Assembly (NCBI GenBank): GCA_037440885.1
Contig: JBBITI010000067.1
Location: 1-13,568, forward strand
DNA: 13,568 bases
Reading direction: 5' to 3'
Source of the DNA: JBBITI01 sp037440885
Lineage (GTDB): Bacteria > Chloroflexota > Dehalococcoidia > Dehalococcoidales > UBA2162
Position numbers and translations under genes: made by a program. Below the pieces are notes generated by a model, which saw only the letters and a program-made list of their open reading frames with translations, was not told the DNA's origin and made no database searches. Positions 6,904 to 13,568 of this stretch are shown here, in pieces; position 1 is the first letter of the stretch; the number at the start of each line of letters is the position of its first letter.

Positions 6904-8841
6904 ATGCTTCAGGGTTATGCCGGCAAGATTCTCGATGTCGACCTCTCGAATAATCGCCTGACTGAATTACCGACAACTAACTACGCCGGCCGTTTTATCG
7001 GGGGACGTGGTACCGCGGCTAAATTATACTGGGATAAAACCCCGCCTCGCACCGCTGCCTTTGATCCCGCTAACTGCCTGGTGGTCATGACCGGTCCCGT
7101 CGCCGGATTTATGGGTTTCTCCGGCTGTCGCTGGCAGGTTTGTGCCAGGTCATCGGAAATGGAGCCGGAAGCTTTCTCTTATGCCAACCTGGGAGGGAGT
7201 TGGGGTGCCTGGTTGAAATACGGAGGCTTTGATGGCCTGGTGATTACCGGCAAGGCGGACAAGCCGGTCTATTTGTTGGTTACCGACAATAAATTGGAGA
7301 TAAAATCAGCCGTCCATCTCTGGGGGAAGACTACCATTGCGACGGAGAATACACTGCATGCTGAGTACGGCCGGGATGCCCGGATCCTATGTATCGGCCC
7401 CGCCGGGGAAAATCGGGTTACCTTCGCCACTATGCTCGCTGCTGATAACGCCTCCGGTGCTGGCGGTTTGGGTGCGGTTATGGGTGCAAAGAATCTCAAG
7501 GCGATCGTTATCCGGATAGAAAACCGTAAACGGCCTTCAGCCGCCGCACCGGATAAAGTCTCCGGGCTGGCAACCCTGGTTCGTGAGATGCGGCTGAAAA
7601 ATTTCGAAGACTACGGCCATTTCCTGCCGGGCAATATGAAATTGACTTCTTGCTATGGTTGTATCAGCGGTTGCACCCGTTTCATTTATCGATCTGCCGG
7701 TGGACGGATTTACAAGTCATTCTGTCAGGCTGGCGGCGTCTACATCGGACCGGCCATGCGGTATTACGGTCCCGAAAAGGGTGCCGAGGCAAACCGGTTG
7801 GCCGGTCGGTTGTGTGACGAATACGGAATTGATACTGCCGTACTCGCCTCGATGCTGGGCTGGTTGAGTGAATGTTTTCAAAAGGGGATCGTCACCGAAA
7901 AAGACACCGGTCTTCCCCTGTCTAAAATAGGCAGTATCGAATTCATCGAAACTCTTATGTACCAACTCTGTTATCGTCAGGGCTTCGGCGATCTTCTGGC
8001 AAACGGTGTGCTGCGCGCCGCAAGGCAAATCGGCAAGGGCGCTGGTACCCTTCGCACCGCCGCCTTGTCCCGTTCCGGGGAGTCTTTTGAATATGACCCG
8101 CGTTTGATGCTTGCCAATGCCATCTTCTACGCTACCGAACCGCGCCGTGCTGTTCATCTCCATCATGCTGTCAACCTGGTATTGAACCGCTGGGTGAACT
8201 GGACCGAAAATAAGTGGCCGGATGCTTTTTTAGATACAGCGGTATTACAGGATATTGCTACCCGGTACTGGGGTAGTCCCACCGCTGCCGATTTTTCCAC
8301 CTATGAAGGCAAAGCTCTGGCAGCCAGGCGTATTCAGGATTATGCCTACCTTAAAGAAAGCCTGGTTCTGTGTGATTTAGCCTGGCCGATCTACCAGGTA
8401 AAGGATATCGATAACAGCATCGATTGTCTTACACTGGAAAGTCGTCTTGTACATGCCATTACTGGCAGAGACACCGATGAACAGGAGCTTTTCACTGCAG
8501 GCGAACGGATTTATAACCTGCAGCGGGCGATTTTGATCCGCGATGGTTGGGGCGGCCGGCAGGATGATACCCTCCCGGAGTTCTTGTTTTCTGAACCATT
8601 GTCCGGGGTCTTTTTCGACCGCCAGTGTCGTGCCGCCGGTCAGGATGGCGTGCTGATTTCGCTTAAAGGAACCACCCTCGACCACAACCGCTTTAACCAG
8701 CTTATGAACGAGTATTACACCATCCGGAACTGGGACGTTGCCACCGGCCTGCCGACCACAACCCGGCTTCGTACCCTCGATTTGCCGGAAATCGCCGCTG
8801 ATTTGCATGCCCGGGGACTGGCAATTGACCGAGACAACTGA
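6904..8841 (+). CDS. Aldehyde:ferredoxin oxidoreductase family protein (tungsten/molybdopterin enzyme)
   Basis: A 645-residue protein of the AOR family, whose members oxidise aldehydes to acids (or reduce acids) with ferredoxin, using a tungsten bis-pterin centre and one 4Fe-4S cluster. The N-terminus is typical (MLQGYAGKILDVDLS, then IGGRGTAAK). Pterin-site features include TGPVAGFMG and LKYGGFDGLVITGKA. Cluster ligands are C250, C253 and C257 (CxxCxxxC) with C490 as the expected fourth. The first pterin motif DxxGxD is intact (DEYGID, 305-310). The second, usually DxxGLC, reads ESLVLC (485-490), with Asp to Glu and Gly to Val. It is somewhat longer than the archaeal enzyme of about 605 residues. 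No ferredoxin, pterin-synthesis or tungstate-transport gene is adjacent, so the substrate cannot be inferred. It is divergent from uvrA and convergent with gatA. Confidence 0.9.
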   Translation: MLQGYAGKILDVDLSNNRLTELPTTNYAGRFIGGRGTAAKLYWDKTPPRTAAFDPANCLVVMTGPVAGFMGFSGCRWQVCARSSEMEPEAFSYANLGGSWGAWLKYGGFDGLVITGKADKPVYLLVTDNKLEIKSAVHLWGKTTIATENTLHAEYGRDARILCIGPAGENRVTFATMLAADNASGAGGLGAVMGAKNLKAIVIRIENRKRPSAAAPDKVSGLATLVREMRLKNFEDYGHFLPGNMKLTSCYGCISGCTRFIYRSAGGRIYKSFCQAGGVYIGPAMRYYGPEKGAEANRLAGRLCDEYGIDTAVLASMLGWLSECFQKGIVTEKDTGLPLSKIGSIEFIETLMYQLCYRQGFGDLLANGVLRAARQIGKGAGTLRTAALSRSGESFEYDPRLMLANAIFYATEPRRAVHLHHAVNLVLNRWVNWTENKWPDAFLDTAVLQDIATRYWGSPTAADFSTYEGKALAARRIQDYAYLKESLVLCDLAWPIYQVKDIDNSIDCLTLESRLVHAITGRDTDEQELFTAGERIYNLQRAILIRDGWGGRQDDTLPEFLFSEPLSGVFFDRQCRAAGQDGVLISLKGTTLDHNRFNQLMNEYYTIRNWDVATGLPTTTRLRTLDLPEIAADLHARGLAIDRDN

Positions 8842-8881
8842 TCGAGGCCGCCCGGGAATTACATTATTTGGATATCTGGAT
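8842..8881. other. Convergent gap between the AOR gene and gatA
   Basis: Forty bases separate two facing genes. No hairpin with a T-run is visible on either strand. Confidence 0.4.
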
Positions 8882-10336
8882 TCAGATCGCCGGTGTCATT
8901 TTTTGCCGGCCGGCAGCCTGTTCGTAGGCATATGCTATCCGGAGTATTGTTTCCTCGCCGAAGGGTTTACCGATGATCTGCAAACCGAACGGCAGCCCGT
9001 CGACGAATCCAGCCGGGATCGAAATAGCCGGTAAACCGGCAATATTGATCGGCAGTGTGCATACATCGCTGAGATACATCTGTACCGGATCACCGGTCTT
9101 CTCCCCGATCTTGAACGGAACGGTTGGCGATGTGGGCGTCACCAGGGCATCGAATTGTTCAAAAGACCGGTCGAATTCCTGGCGGATTATTGTGCGTACC
9201 TTCTGTGCTTTTAGATAATAAGCGTCGTAATATCCGGCAGATAACGCATATGTCCCCAGCATGATGCGGCGTTTGACTTCCGGGCCGAAGCCGAACTGCC
9301 GCGTTTTCTCCATGGCTTCCCACATATTATCTGTATCTGTATAGTGGTAACCGTATTTCACTCCGTCGTAACGCGCCAGGTTTGCTGAAGCTTCGCAAGG
9401 TGCGATGATGTAATAAACTGCCAGGGCGTGGCGGGTATGGGGTAAAGACACTTCCCAATCGGTACTTGCCCCCATTTCTTCAAGCTTTTTGATCGCCTTT
9501 CGTACCCCCTCCGCCACCTCCCTCTGCATCCCCTCGACGAAATACTCCTTCGGGATACCCAACCGGAAACCTCTCAAGTCCGGGATCAGGCTCTTCGTAT
9601 AATCGGGTACCGGTTCCGGTACCGACGTCGCATCTCTTGAATCACGTCCTGCAATCGCATTCATCACGATAGCAGCATCGGTCACATCACGGGTTAATGG
9701 CCCGATCTGATCGAGAGAACTGGCAAAAGCCACCAGACCGTAACGGCTGACTCGCCCGTAAGTCGGTTTTAGCCCCACCACGCCGCAAAAGCTGGCTGGT
9801 TGCCTGATGCTGCCCCCGGTATCTGATCCCAGTGCATAGACAGTCTCCCCCGCCGCTACGGCCGCCGCAGAACCCCCGCTCGATCCCCCCGGTACCCGTT
9901 CTCGGTCCCAGGGATTATGCGTCACGAATAACGCCGAGTTCTCTGTTGAAGAACCCATGGCAAATTCGTCCATGTTGGCTTTCCCGAGGGTGACTGCTCC
10001 GGCAGCATTCAGTTTTTCAACCACCATCGCATCGTAAGGAGGGATGAAATTCTCGAGCATTTTCGAGGAGCAGGTCGTGCGCGTTCCCCTGGTGCACAGG
10101 TTGTCTTTGAAAAGCGCTGGTATGCCGGTAAGCGGGCTGCCTTCTCCTTTTGCCATGGCTGCATCAGCTTGTGCCGCTTGTTTTATCGCCAGATCACCGG
10201 TAACGGTAACAAAGGCGCGCACCTCGGAATCAACTCTATCGATTCTCTCAAGGTACGCCGTCGTCAGCTCGACTGCGGATGCCTGTCTCTGTTCCAGTAA
10301 TTCTCGGGCCTCATGTATCGTTAAGTAAGTGTCCAC
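8882..10336 (-). CDS. gatA: Aspartyl/glutamyl-tRNA amidotransferase subunit A
   Basis: The amidase subunit of GatCAB, 484 residues, normal length. It releases ammonia from glutamine to convert Glu-tRNA(Gln) or Asp-tRNA(Asn) to the amide form. The Ser-cisSer-Lys triad of the amidase-signature family is complete: K77 in PALFKDNL, S152 in GGSSGGSAAAV and S176 in GSDTGGSIRQPA. The start is GTG 10336, preceded by a GGGGG site about six bases away; no ATG gives the full N-terminal helix (TIHEARELLEQRQ). It follows gatC by 26 bases on the same strand, so the two are an operon. GatB, needed for the kinase and tRNA-binding steps, is not in this window. Its presence implies that the organism makes Gln-tRNA or Asn-tRNA by the indirect route. 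Confidence 0.97.
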   Translation of the reverse strand: MDTYLTIHEARELLEQRQASAVELTTAYLERIDRVDSEVRAFVTVTGDLAIKQAAQADAAMAKGEGSPLTGIPALFKDNLCTRGTRTTCSSKMLENFIPPYDAMVVEKLNAAGAVTLGKANMDEFAMGSSTENSALFVTHNPWDRERVPGGSSGGSAAAVAAGETVYALGSDTGGSIRQPASFCGVVGLKPTYGRVSRYGLVAFASSLDQIGPLTRDVTDAAIVMNAIAGRDSRDATSVPEPVPDYTKSLIPDLRGFRLGIPKEYFVEGMQREVAEGVRKAIKKLEEMGASTDWEVSLPHTRHALAVYYIIAPCEASANLARYDGVKYGYHYTDTDNMWEAMEKTRQFGFGPEVKRRIMLGTYALSAGYYDAYYLKAQKVRTIIRQEFDRSFEQFDALVTPTSPTVPFKIGEKTGDPVQMYLSDVCTLPINIAGLPAISIPAGFVDGLPFGLQIIGKPFGEETILRIAYAYEQAAGRQKMTPAI

Positions 10337-10362
10337 CGTGACCCCCAGTTGACCGATTTCTC

Positions 10363-10653
10363 TTATTCTTCCAGTACTGCGTTGACTTTGATAAACTCGC
10401 CTTCCTGCCGCGGGGCGTTAGCCAGTACGTCTTTAACTGGTAACGAAGGAACTATGGTGTCTTCCCGCATCACGTTTTGCAGGGCGTTCGGCTGTGCCGT
10501 CGGCGCCACTCCGTCCGTGTTTACCCCGGATAGGATATCAAAGTTGTCCAGGATATTGGATAATTGCGTCTGCATTTCATCGACCTCGACATCGGTTATC
10601 CCTAACCGCGCCAGACGGGAAATATGCAGTACTTCTTCACGACTAAGTTTCAT
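10363..10653 (-). CDS. gatC: Aspartyl/glutamyl-tRNA amidotransferase subunit C
   Basis: A 96-residue GatC of typical length. It begins MKLSREEVLHISRLARLGI, the conserved N-terminal helix, followed by the QLSNILDNFDIL helix and a C-terminal tail with APRQEGEFIKV, the usual (D/N)xPRxxG-F-VP-like end that threads around GatA. GatC has no catalytic residues; it stabilises the GatA-GatB interface. ATG 10653 has GGAG and GAGG just upstream, so the start is clear. It is the first gene of the gatCA unit and has its own promoter in the divergent region shared with phoB. Confidence 0.95.
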   Translation of the reverse strand: MKLSREEVLHISRLARLGITDVEVDEMQTQLSNILDNFDILSGVNTDGVAPTAQPNALQNVMREDTIVPSLPVKDVLANAPRQEGEFIKVNAVLEE

Positions 10654-10681
10654 ACTCCAACCTCATCAGCTATTCTTCGGA

Positions 10682-10710
10682 ATTATAACACCGGGTATCA
10701 GGAATGACCA
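10682..10710 (-). promoter_or_regulatory. Probable gatCA promoter
   Basis: Read on the minus strand, TGGTCA (10705-10710, four of six) is followed by a 17-base spacer and a perfect -10 TATAAT (10682-10687). Transcription would start near 10675, about 22 bases before the gatC ATG. Confidence 0.55.
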
Positions 10711-10731
10711 AAGTAAGCAGCTACCGGGTGT
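10688..10731. repeat. Imperfect inverted repeat around the gatC promoter
   Basis: ACACCGGGTA (10688-10697) and TACCGGGTGT (10722-10731) are inverted copies with one mismatch. ACCGGGT also occurs directly at 10690-10696 and 10723-10729, 33 bases apart, about three helical turns. The left arm falls in the gatC promoter spacer and the right arm upstream of its -35. An operator pair is possible but unproven. Confidence 0.4.
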
Positions 10732-10790
10732 AAAGAACGGCGTGGTTTGCCCGAATCATCCGTTTACGTATATTGTGACCATCCAGATCA

Positions 10791-10839
10791 TTGTTCAACA
10801 AGAGAATCGTAATTACGTTAGCTTATCTACTTCACGTAG
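10791..10839. repeat. Cluster of three short palindromes upstream of phoB
   Basis: TTGTT-C-AACAA (10791-10801), CGTAATTACG (10808-10817, perfect) and CTAC-N5-GTAG (10827-10839) occur in a row just upstream of the phoB -10 element. They could be operator sites for a dimeric regulator or chance in AT-rich DNA. They do not show the 11-base direct repeats found after phoR. Confidence 0.35.
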
Positions 10840-10841
10840 CA

Positions 10842-10847
10842 TATACT
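10842..10847 (+). promoter_or_regulatory. phoB -10 element almost touching the start codon
   Basis: TATACT differs from the -10 consensus TATAAT at one position. Only eight bases separate its end from ATG 10856, so transcription would begin near 10853-10856. The best -35 candidate is weak (TTAGCT, 10818-10823, spacer 18), as expected for an activated promoter. No Shine-Dalgarno sequence lies before the ATG. Confidence 0.5.
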
Positions 10848-10855
10848 ATTAAGCG

Positions 10856-11548
10856 ATGAGTGATACAATTCTGGTCGTTGAAGATGACCGTAACCTGCTG
10901 GATACCCTGAAATACACCTTGCAGAAAGAAGGCTATGAAATCGTCACTGCTGTGGACGGGGAAGAAGCCCTCGAAAAAGCGCGCCGTGACAAGCCGGACC
11001 TGGTTATCCTTGATGTTATGCTGCCGAAATTGAGCGGTTTTGATGTTTGCCGGATACTGCGCCGCGAAATGTTCACTCCGATCCTGATGTTGACCGCCAA
11101 AGTCGATGAAATCGATAAGGTGGTGGGACTGGAAATCGGCGCCGATGACTATTTGACCAAACCGTTCAGCCTCCGGGAATTACTGGCGCGCATCAGGGCG
11201 ATGCTGCGCCGTTCTCATATGAATGCGGGCTTGATGAGTCGGCAGGATATCACCCTGAAATCGAAAGATATTTCAGTGTCCGTTGACCGGCACCTGGTCA
11301 TTAGGAATGGCCGGGAAGTCGATTTGACGCCTAAGGAATTCGATCTCCTGGCTTTTCTTGTCTCTAACAAGGGTCTTGTTTTTAGCCGTGATCAGCTTCT
11401 CGAAAAAGTCTGGGGATATGACTTCGCTGGAGATACCCGGACTGTCGATGTGCATGTCCGCTGGTTACGGGAGAAACTTGAGGACGATCCCGGTAACCCG
11501 AAAATCATCGTGACGGTACGCGGGGTCGGTTACAAGGTGGAGGGCTAA
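10856..11548 (+). CDS. phoB: PhoB/PhoP-type OmpR-family response regulator
   Basis: A 230-residue two-domain regulator of usual length. The receiver domain (1-120) has the acidic pair D10/D11, phosphoacceptor D53 in LVILDVMLP, T80 in MLTAK and K102 in LTKPF. The C-terminal winged helix (about 130-230) ends in RTVDVHVRWLREKLE and VRGVGYKVEG, typical of OmpR/PhoB DNA-binding domains. One base separates its stop from the histidine kinase start. Assignment to phosphate control rests on the PhoR-like partner and on the 11-base-spaced Pho-box-like repeats after the kinase gene. Alternative OmpR-family names (WalR, ResD) fit the domain layout but not that context as well. ATG 10856 gives the canonical N-terminus (SDTILVVEDD). 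There is no ribosome binding site, so translation may be leaderless. Confidence 0.92.
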   Translation: MSDTILVVEDDRNLLDTLKYTLQKEGYEIVTAVDGEEALEKARRDKPDLVILDVMLPKLSGFDVCRILRREMFTPILMLTAKVDEIDKVVGLEIGADDYLTKPFSLRELLARIRAMLRRSHMNAGLMSRQDITLKSKDISVSVDRHLVIRNGREVDLTPKEFDLLAFLVSNKGLVFSRDQLLEKVWGYDFAGDTRTVDVHVRWLREKLEDDPGNPKIIVTVRGVGYKVEG

Positions 11549-11549
11549 A

Positions 11550-13361
11550 GTGGCGCGTAGCCTGTTTTGGAAGATTACCCTTCCTACTGCTATCTTGGTC
11601 CTCGCCGGCATGGGCGCCCTCGGCTTGTACCTGGTGCAAACGATGCGCGCTGCGCTCGTTGATAGTCTGGAAATCCGGCTTACCGATGAAGCGAGACTGG
11701 TCGCCGGCTTCGTCTCTCCGGAATTCAGTAATCAAACAGGGCTTGATGCCCTTGCTAAGTCATTGGGCGCAGATATGGGGGCCAGAATCACGCTGATCGC
11801 TCGAGATGGCACCGTTCTCGGGGATACTGATGAAAATCCGGCCACGATGGCAAATCATGGCAGCCGCCCTGAAATAGCCGCGGCGCTTGCCGGTAATACC
11901 GGTCGGGTAGTGCGTTATAGCACTACGCTCCGGAAAAACATGATGTACGTGGCGGTACCGGTTACGTACGAGAACCGGATTATCGGGGTAGCCCGCACCT
12001 CGTTGCCGTTAACTTCAGTTGAGGGTTTGGTCGATCATATCATTATTACCATTGTTGTTGCCATCGCTATCGCAGCAGCATTTGTAATCCTGGCGACTGC
12101 TGCCCTCTCCCGGAATATAACCCGCTCCGTCTGGCAAATAACTGCCGCTGCCGAGCAAATCGCCGCCGGTAAACTGGGACGCCAGATCAAGATTAGCACC
12201 AGCGATGAAATTGGGCGCCTGGGTAAGGCTTTTAATCGTATGTCGTTGAGCCTTCAGGATTCGATGTCGCAGATCTCGGAAGAAAAAAACAAATTGCAAA
12301 CCATCCTTTTCAATCTGACTGACGGCGTAGTTATGGTAGACCGGGAAGGCAAAATCTTGCTGGTCAATCCCAAGACCGAGAATCTCTTTGGATTTCGTGA
12401 AAGAGATATGATCAAACGTCCTTTGATCGAAGCCGTCAAAGATCATGAGATCGACACTATCCTGAAGCGGTGTTTAGCCGGTCATTCTTTGGTCGCCGAC
12501 CAGATGGAAACCGGATTCCCGAAACGTTTCCTGCGGACAATAGCGGTACCGCTCGGTGAAGATAAGTCCGGTGGGGCGCTGGTTCTTTTTCAGGACTTGA
12601 CCGAGTTGCGCGCTCTTCAGACCATGCGGCGGGATCTGGTCGGTAATATCTCGCATGAATTACGCACTCCTCTCGCCGGTATTAAAGTAATGGTTGAAAC
12701 CCTGCAAAGCGGTGCCATCGGTGATCGACAAGCGGCGCAGGACTTTTTAAAGCGGATTAATGACGAGGTAGACCGGTTGACCCAGATGGTATCTGAGATT
12801 ACTGAATTATCGCGCATCGAAACCGGTCAGGATAACTTTGATTTTCAATTGACTGATATCGCTCGTATCATCGAGGAAGTCGTGTCCCAACTGACCCCTC
12901 TGGCAGAACGCGGGCAAATCGCTTTGCACACGGTTCCGGGTGCCCTGCCTCTGGTTCCGCTGGATAAAGGCCGGATCCGCCAGGCGCTGGTCAATATCAT
13001 CCATAACGCCATTAAGTTTAATCGCCCCGGTGGTACGGTGACCGTTGCCACCGCAGTGGAGGACGGCGCCGCCGTTGTCAATATCACCGATACCGGTGTC
13101 GGTATATCTGTCGAAGACCTGCCCCACGTCTTCGAACGCTTTTACAAAGCGGATAAAGCTAGATCGAAAGGCGGGAGCGGTCTTGGCCTGGCCATTGCCA
13201 ATCATACTATCCAGGCTCACGGTGGTAAAATCAAAGTCCGGAGCCAGGAAGGCAAAGGTTCCACATTCAGTTTCAGTCTGCCCCTGGTACAAAATCTAGA
13301 CCGTAAATCATTGCCGTCCAAGATAACCTGGACAAATGGTTTTGGACAAGATATACCGTAG
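11550..13361 (+). CDS. phoR: PhoR-like membrane sensor histidine kinase
   Basis: A 603-residue sensor kinase starting at GTG 11550, with GGAGGG five bases upstream inside the end of phoB, so the two genes are translationally coupled. Domains in order: membrane helix about 8-30; an external segment about 31-160 whose LIARDGTVLGDTDENPATM and NHGSRPEI resemble the Cache-like sensor of PhoR/PnpS proteins; membrane helix about 163-187; HAMP about 188-240; PAS about 248-350 (TDGVVMVDREGKILLVN); HisKA with phospho-acceptor H369 in ISHELRTPL; and the ATPase domain with N box NIIHNAIKFN, DTGVGI (G1) and GSGLGLAI (G2). All kinase boxes are present. It phosphorylates PhoB, probably in response to low phosphate. 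The extended sensor plus PAS is the Gram-positive PhoR layout; E. coli PhoR lacks the large external domain. Confidence 0.9.
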   Translation: MARSLFWKITLPTAILVLAGMGALGLYLVQTMRAALVDSLEIRLTDEARLVAGFVSPEFSNQTGLDALAKSLGADMGARITLIARDGTVLGDTDENPATMANHGSRPEIAAALAGNTGRVVRYSTTLRKNMMYVAVPVTYENRIIGVARTSLPLTSVEGLVDHIIITIVVAIAIAAAFVILATAALSRNITRSVWQITAAAEQIAAGKLGRQIKISTSDEIGRLGKAFNRMSLSLQDSMSQISEEKNKLQTILFNLTDGVVMVDREGKILLVNPKTENLFGFRERDMIKRPLIEAVKDHEIDTILKRCLAGHSLVADQMETGFPKRFLRTIAVPLGEDKSGGALVLFQDLTELRALQTMRRDLVGNISHELRTPLAGIKVMVETLQSGAIGDRQAAQDFLKRINDEVDRLTQMVSEITELSRIETGQDNFDFQLTDIARIIEEVVSQLTPLAERGQIALHTVPGALPLVPLDKGRIRQALVNIIHNAIKFNRPGGTVTVATAVEDGAAVVNITDTGVGISVEDLPHVFERFYKADKARSKGGSGLGLAIANHTIQAHGGKIKVRSQEGKGSTFSFSLPLVQNLDRKSLPSKITWTNGFGQDIP

Positions 13362-13370
13362 ATAACATAT

Positions 13371-13410
13371 TTAACATTCTCTTAACAATTATTTAGGTTT
13401 TTCTTATCAT
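13371..13410 (+). promoter_or_regulatory. Pho-box-like array 1: four half-sites at 11-base spacing
   Basis: Seven-base units TTAACAT (13371), TTAACAA (13382), TTAGGTT (13393) and TTATCAT (13404) start exactly 11 bases apart. PhoB/PhoP proteins bind 7-base direct repeats separated by 4 bases, of the type TTAACA in Gram-positives. The first two units are exact matches to TTAACA and the third is weak. The array ends eight bases before a -10 element, the position at which PhoB replaces a -35. Confidence 0.65.
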
Positions 13411-13418
13411 CTACCGTA

Positions 13419-13424
13419 TACAAT
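13419..13424 (+). promoter_or_regulatory. -10 element of the downstream (Pho-regulated) promoter
   Basis: TACAAT differs from TATAAT at one base. No -35 consensus lies 17 bases upstream; the Pho-box-like array occupies that place instead, as in PhoB-activated promoters. The transcript would start near 13431 and read towards the right edge of the window. Confidence 0.5.
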
Positions 13425-13459
13425 AAAGAACCGGTAACACGTTATAAATTAAAAAAAAC

Positions 13460-13499
13460 TTAACACTAAGATAAACAGTTCTTGAACATCGGTTGATAC
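13460..13499 (+). promoter_or_regulatory. Pho-box-like array 2: four half-sites at 11-base spacing
   Basis: TTAACAC (13460), ATAAACA (13471), TTGAACA (13482) and TTGATAC (13493) again start exactly 11 bases apart. This second array lies about 89 bases after the first and downstream of the TACAAT element. It could drive a second promoter, with a poor -10 candidate TAGATG at 13508-13513, or cooperate with array 1. Confidence 0.6.
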
Positions 13500-13536
13500 A
13501 CTGAGAGTAGATGGTAAGAAGCGCTTCGAATTCGAA

Positions 13537-13560
13537 AATAAGGAGAAGGAAATAAGGAGA
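13537..13560 (+). promoter_or_regulatory. Duplicated ribosome binding site of the gene beyond the window
   Basis: AATAAGGAGA occurs twice, at 13537-13546 and 13551-13560. The second copy is eight bases from the window end, so a start codon should follow at or just past 13569. The product cannot be seen; from the phoBR context a phosphate-binding protein (pstS) is likely. Confidence 0.6.
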
Positions 13561-13568
13561 AATAGATT

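Noticed and set aside
10349..10852. A 167-codon plus-strand frame over gatC and the divergent region
   Set aside because: It runs antisense through gatC and through the gatC promoter, with no homology features.
13525..13536. Perfect palindrome TTCGAATTCGAA before the last ribosome binding site
   Set aside because: It is short and self-complementary with no loop or T-run, so it is not a terminator; it could be an operator but nothing supports that.

Overview
The window is an ordinary-looking bacterial chromosome segment of moderate GC with densely packed housekeeping and regulatory genes. It contains no phage, IS element, CRISPR array or rRNA. The gene set suggests an anaerobe: a tungsten-type aldehyde:ferredoxin oxidoreductase, an indirect-aminoacylation GatCA pair, a Lrp/aminotransferase pair of the type seen in Firmicutes, and PhoB/PhoR. 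GTG and TTG starts are used freely. My best guess is Chloroflexota, class Dehalococcoidia, or a deep Firmicutes-like lineage. This is inference from gene content and protein style, not a database result.

Layout. Positions 1-386 are non-coding. They begin with a short tandem repeat array (about 26 bp period) and end in a good sigma-70 promoter (TTGACA-N17-TAAATT). A five-gene plus-strand cluster follows (387-3872): Lrp/AsnC regulator, class I/II aminotransferase, a small cysteine-rich protein, a membrane protein made of two near-identical halves, and purM. The gaps are 26-50 bases, so co-transcription is likely. uvrA (minus strand) faces purM. A promoter region at 6766-6903 separates uvrA from a divergently transcribed AOR-family oxidoreductase gene. 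AOR faces gatCA (minus strand). A 202-base divergent region separates gatC from phoB-phoR, and it carries a gatC promoter and a phoB promoter so close to the start codon that the phoB mRNA may be leaderless. The last 207 bases, after phoR, carry two four-fold arrays of PhoB-type half-sites at exact 11-base spacing, a -10 element and a duplicated ribosome binding site. They must drive a gene starting just outside the window, most likely a phosphate-uptake gene such as pstS.

How the genes work together. PhoR and PhoB form a phosphate-sensing two-component system whose probable target lies immediately downstream. The Lrp-type regulator is likely to control its own operon with the aminotransferase. 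GatC and GatA are two subunits of the Asp/Glu-tRNA amidotransferase; GatB must be elsewhere. UvrA (excision repair) and PurM (purine synthesis) are stand-alone housekeeping functions.

I did not find a convincing new multi-gene system. The items most worth a second look are the internally duplicated membrane protein with its cysteine-rich neighbour, the double Pho-box array, the possible leaderless phoB transcript, the tandem repeat array at the left edge, and the altered second pterin motif of the AOR protein.
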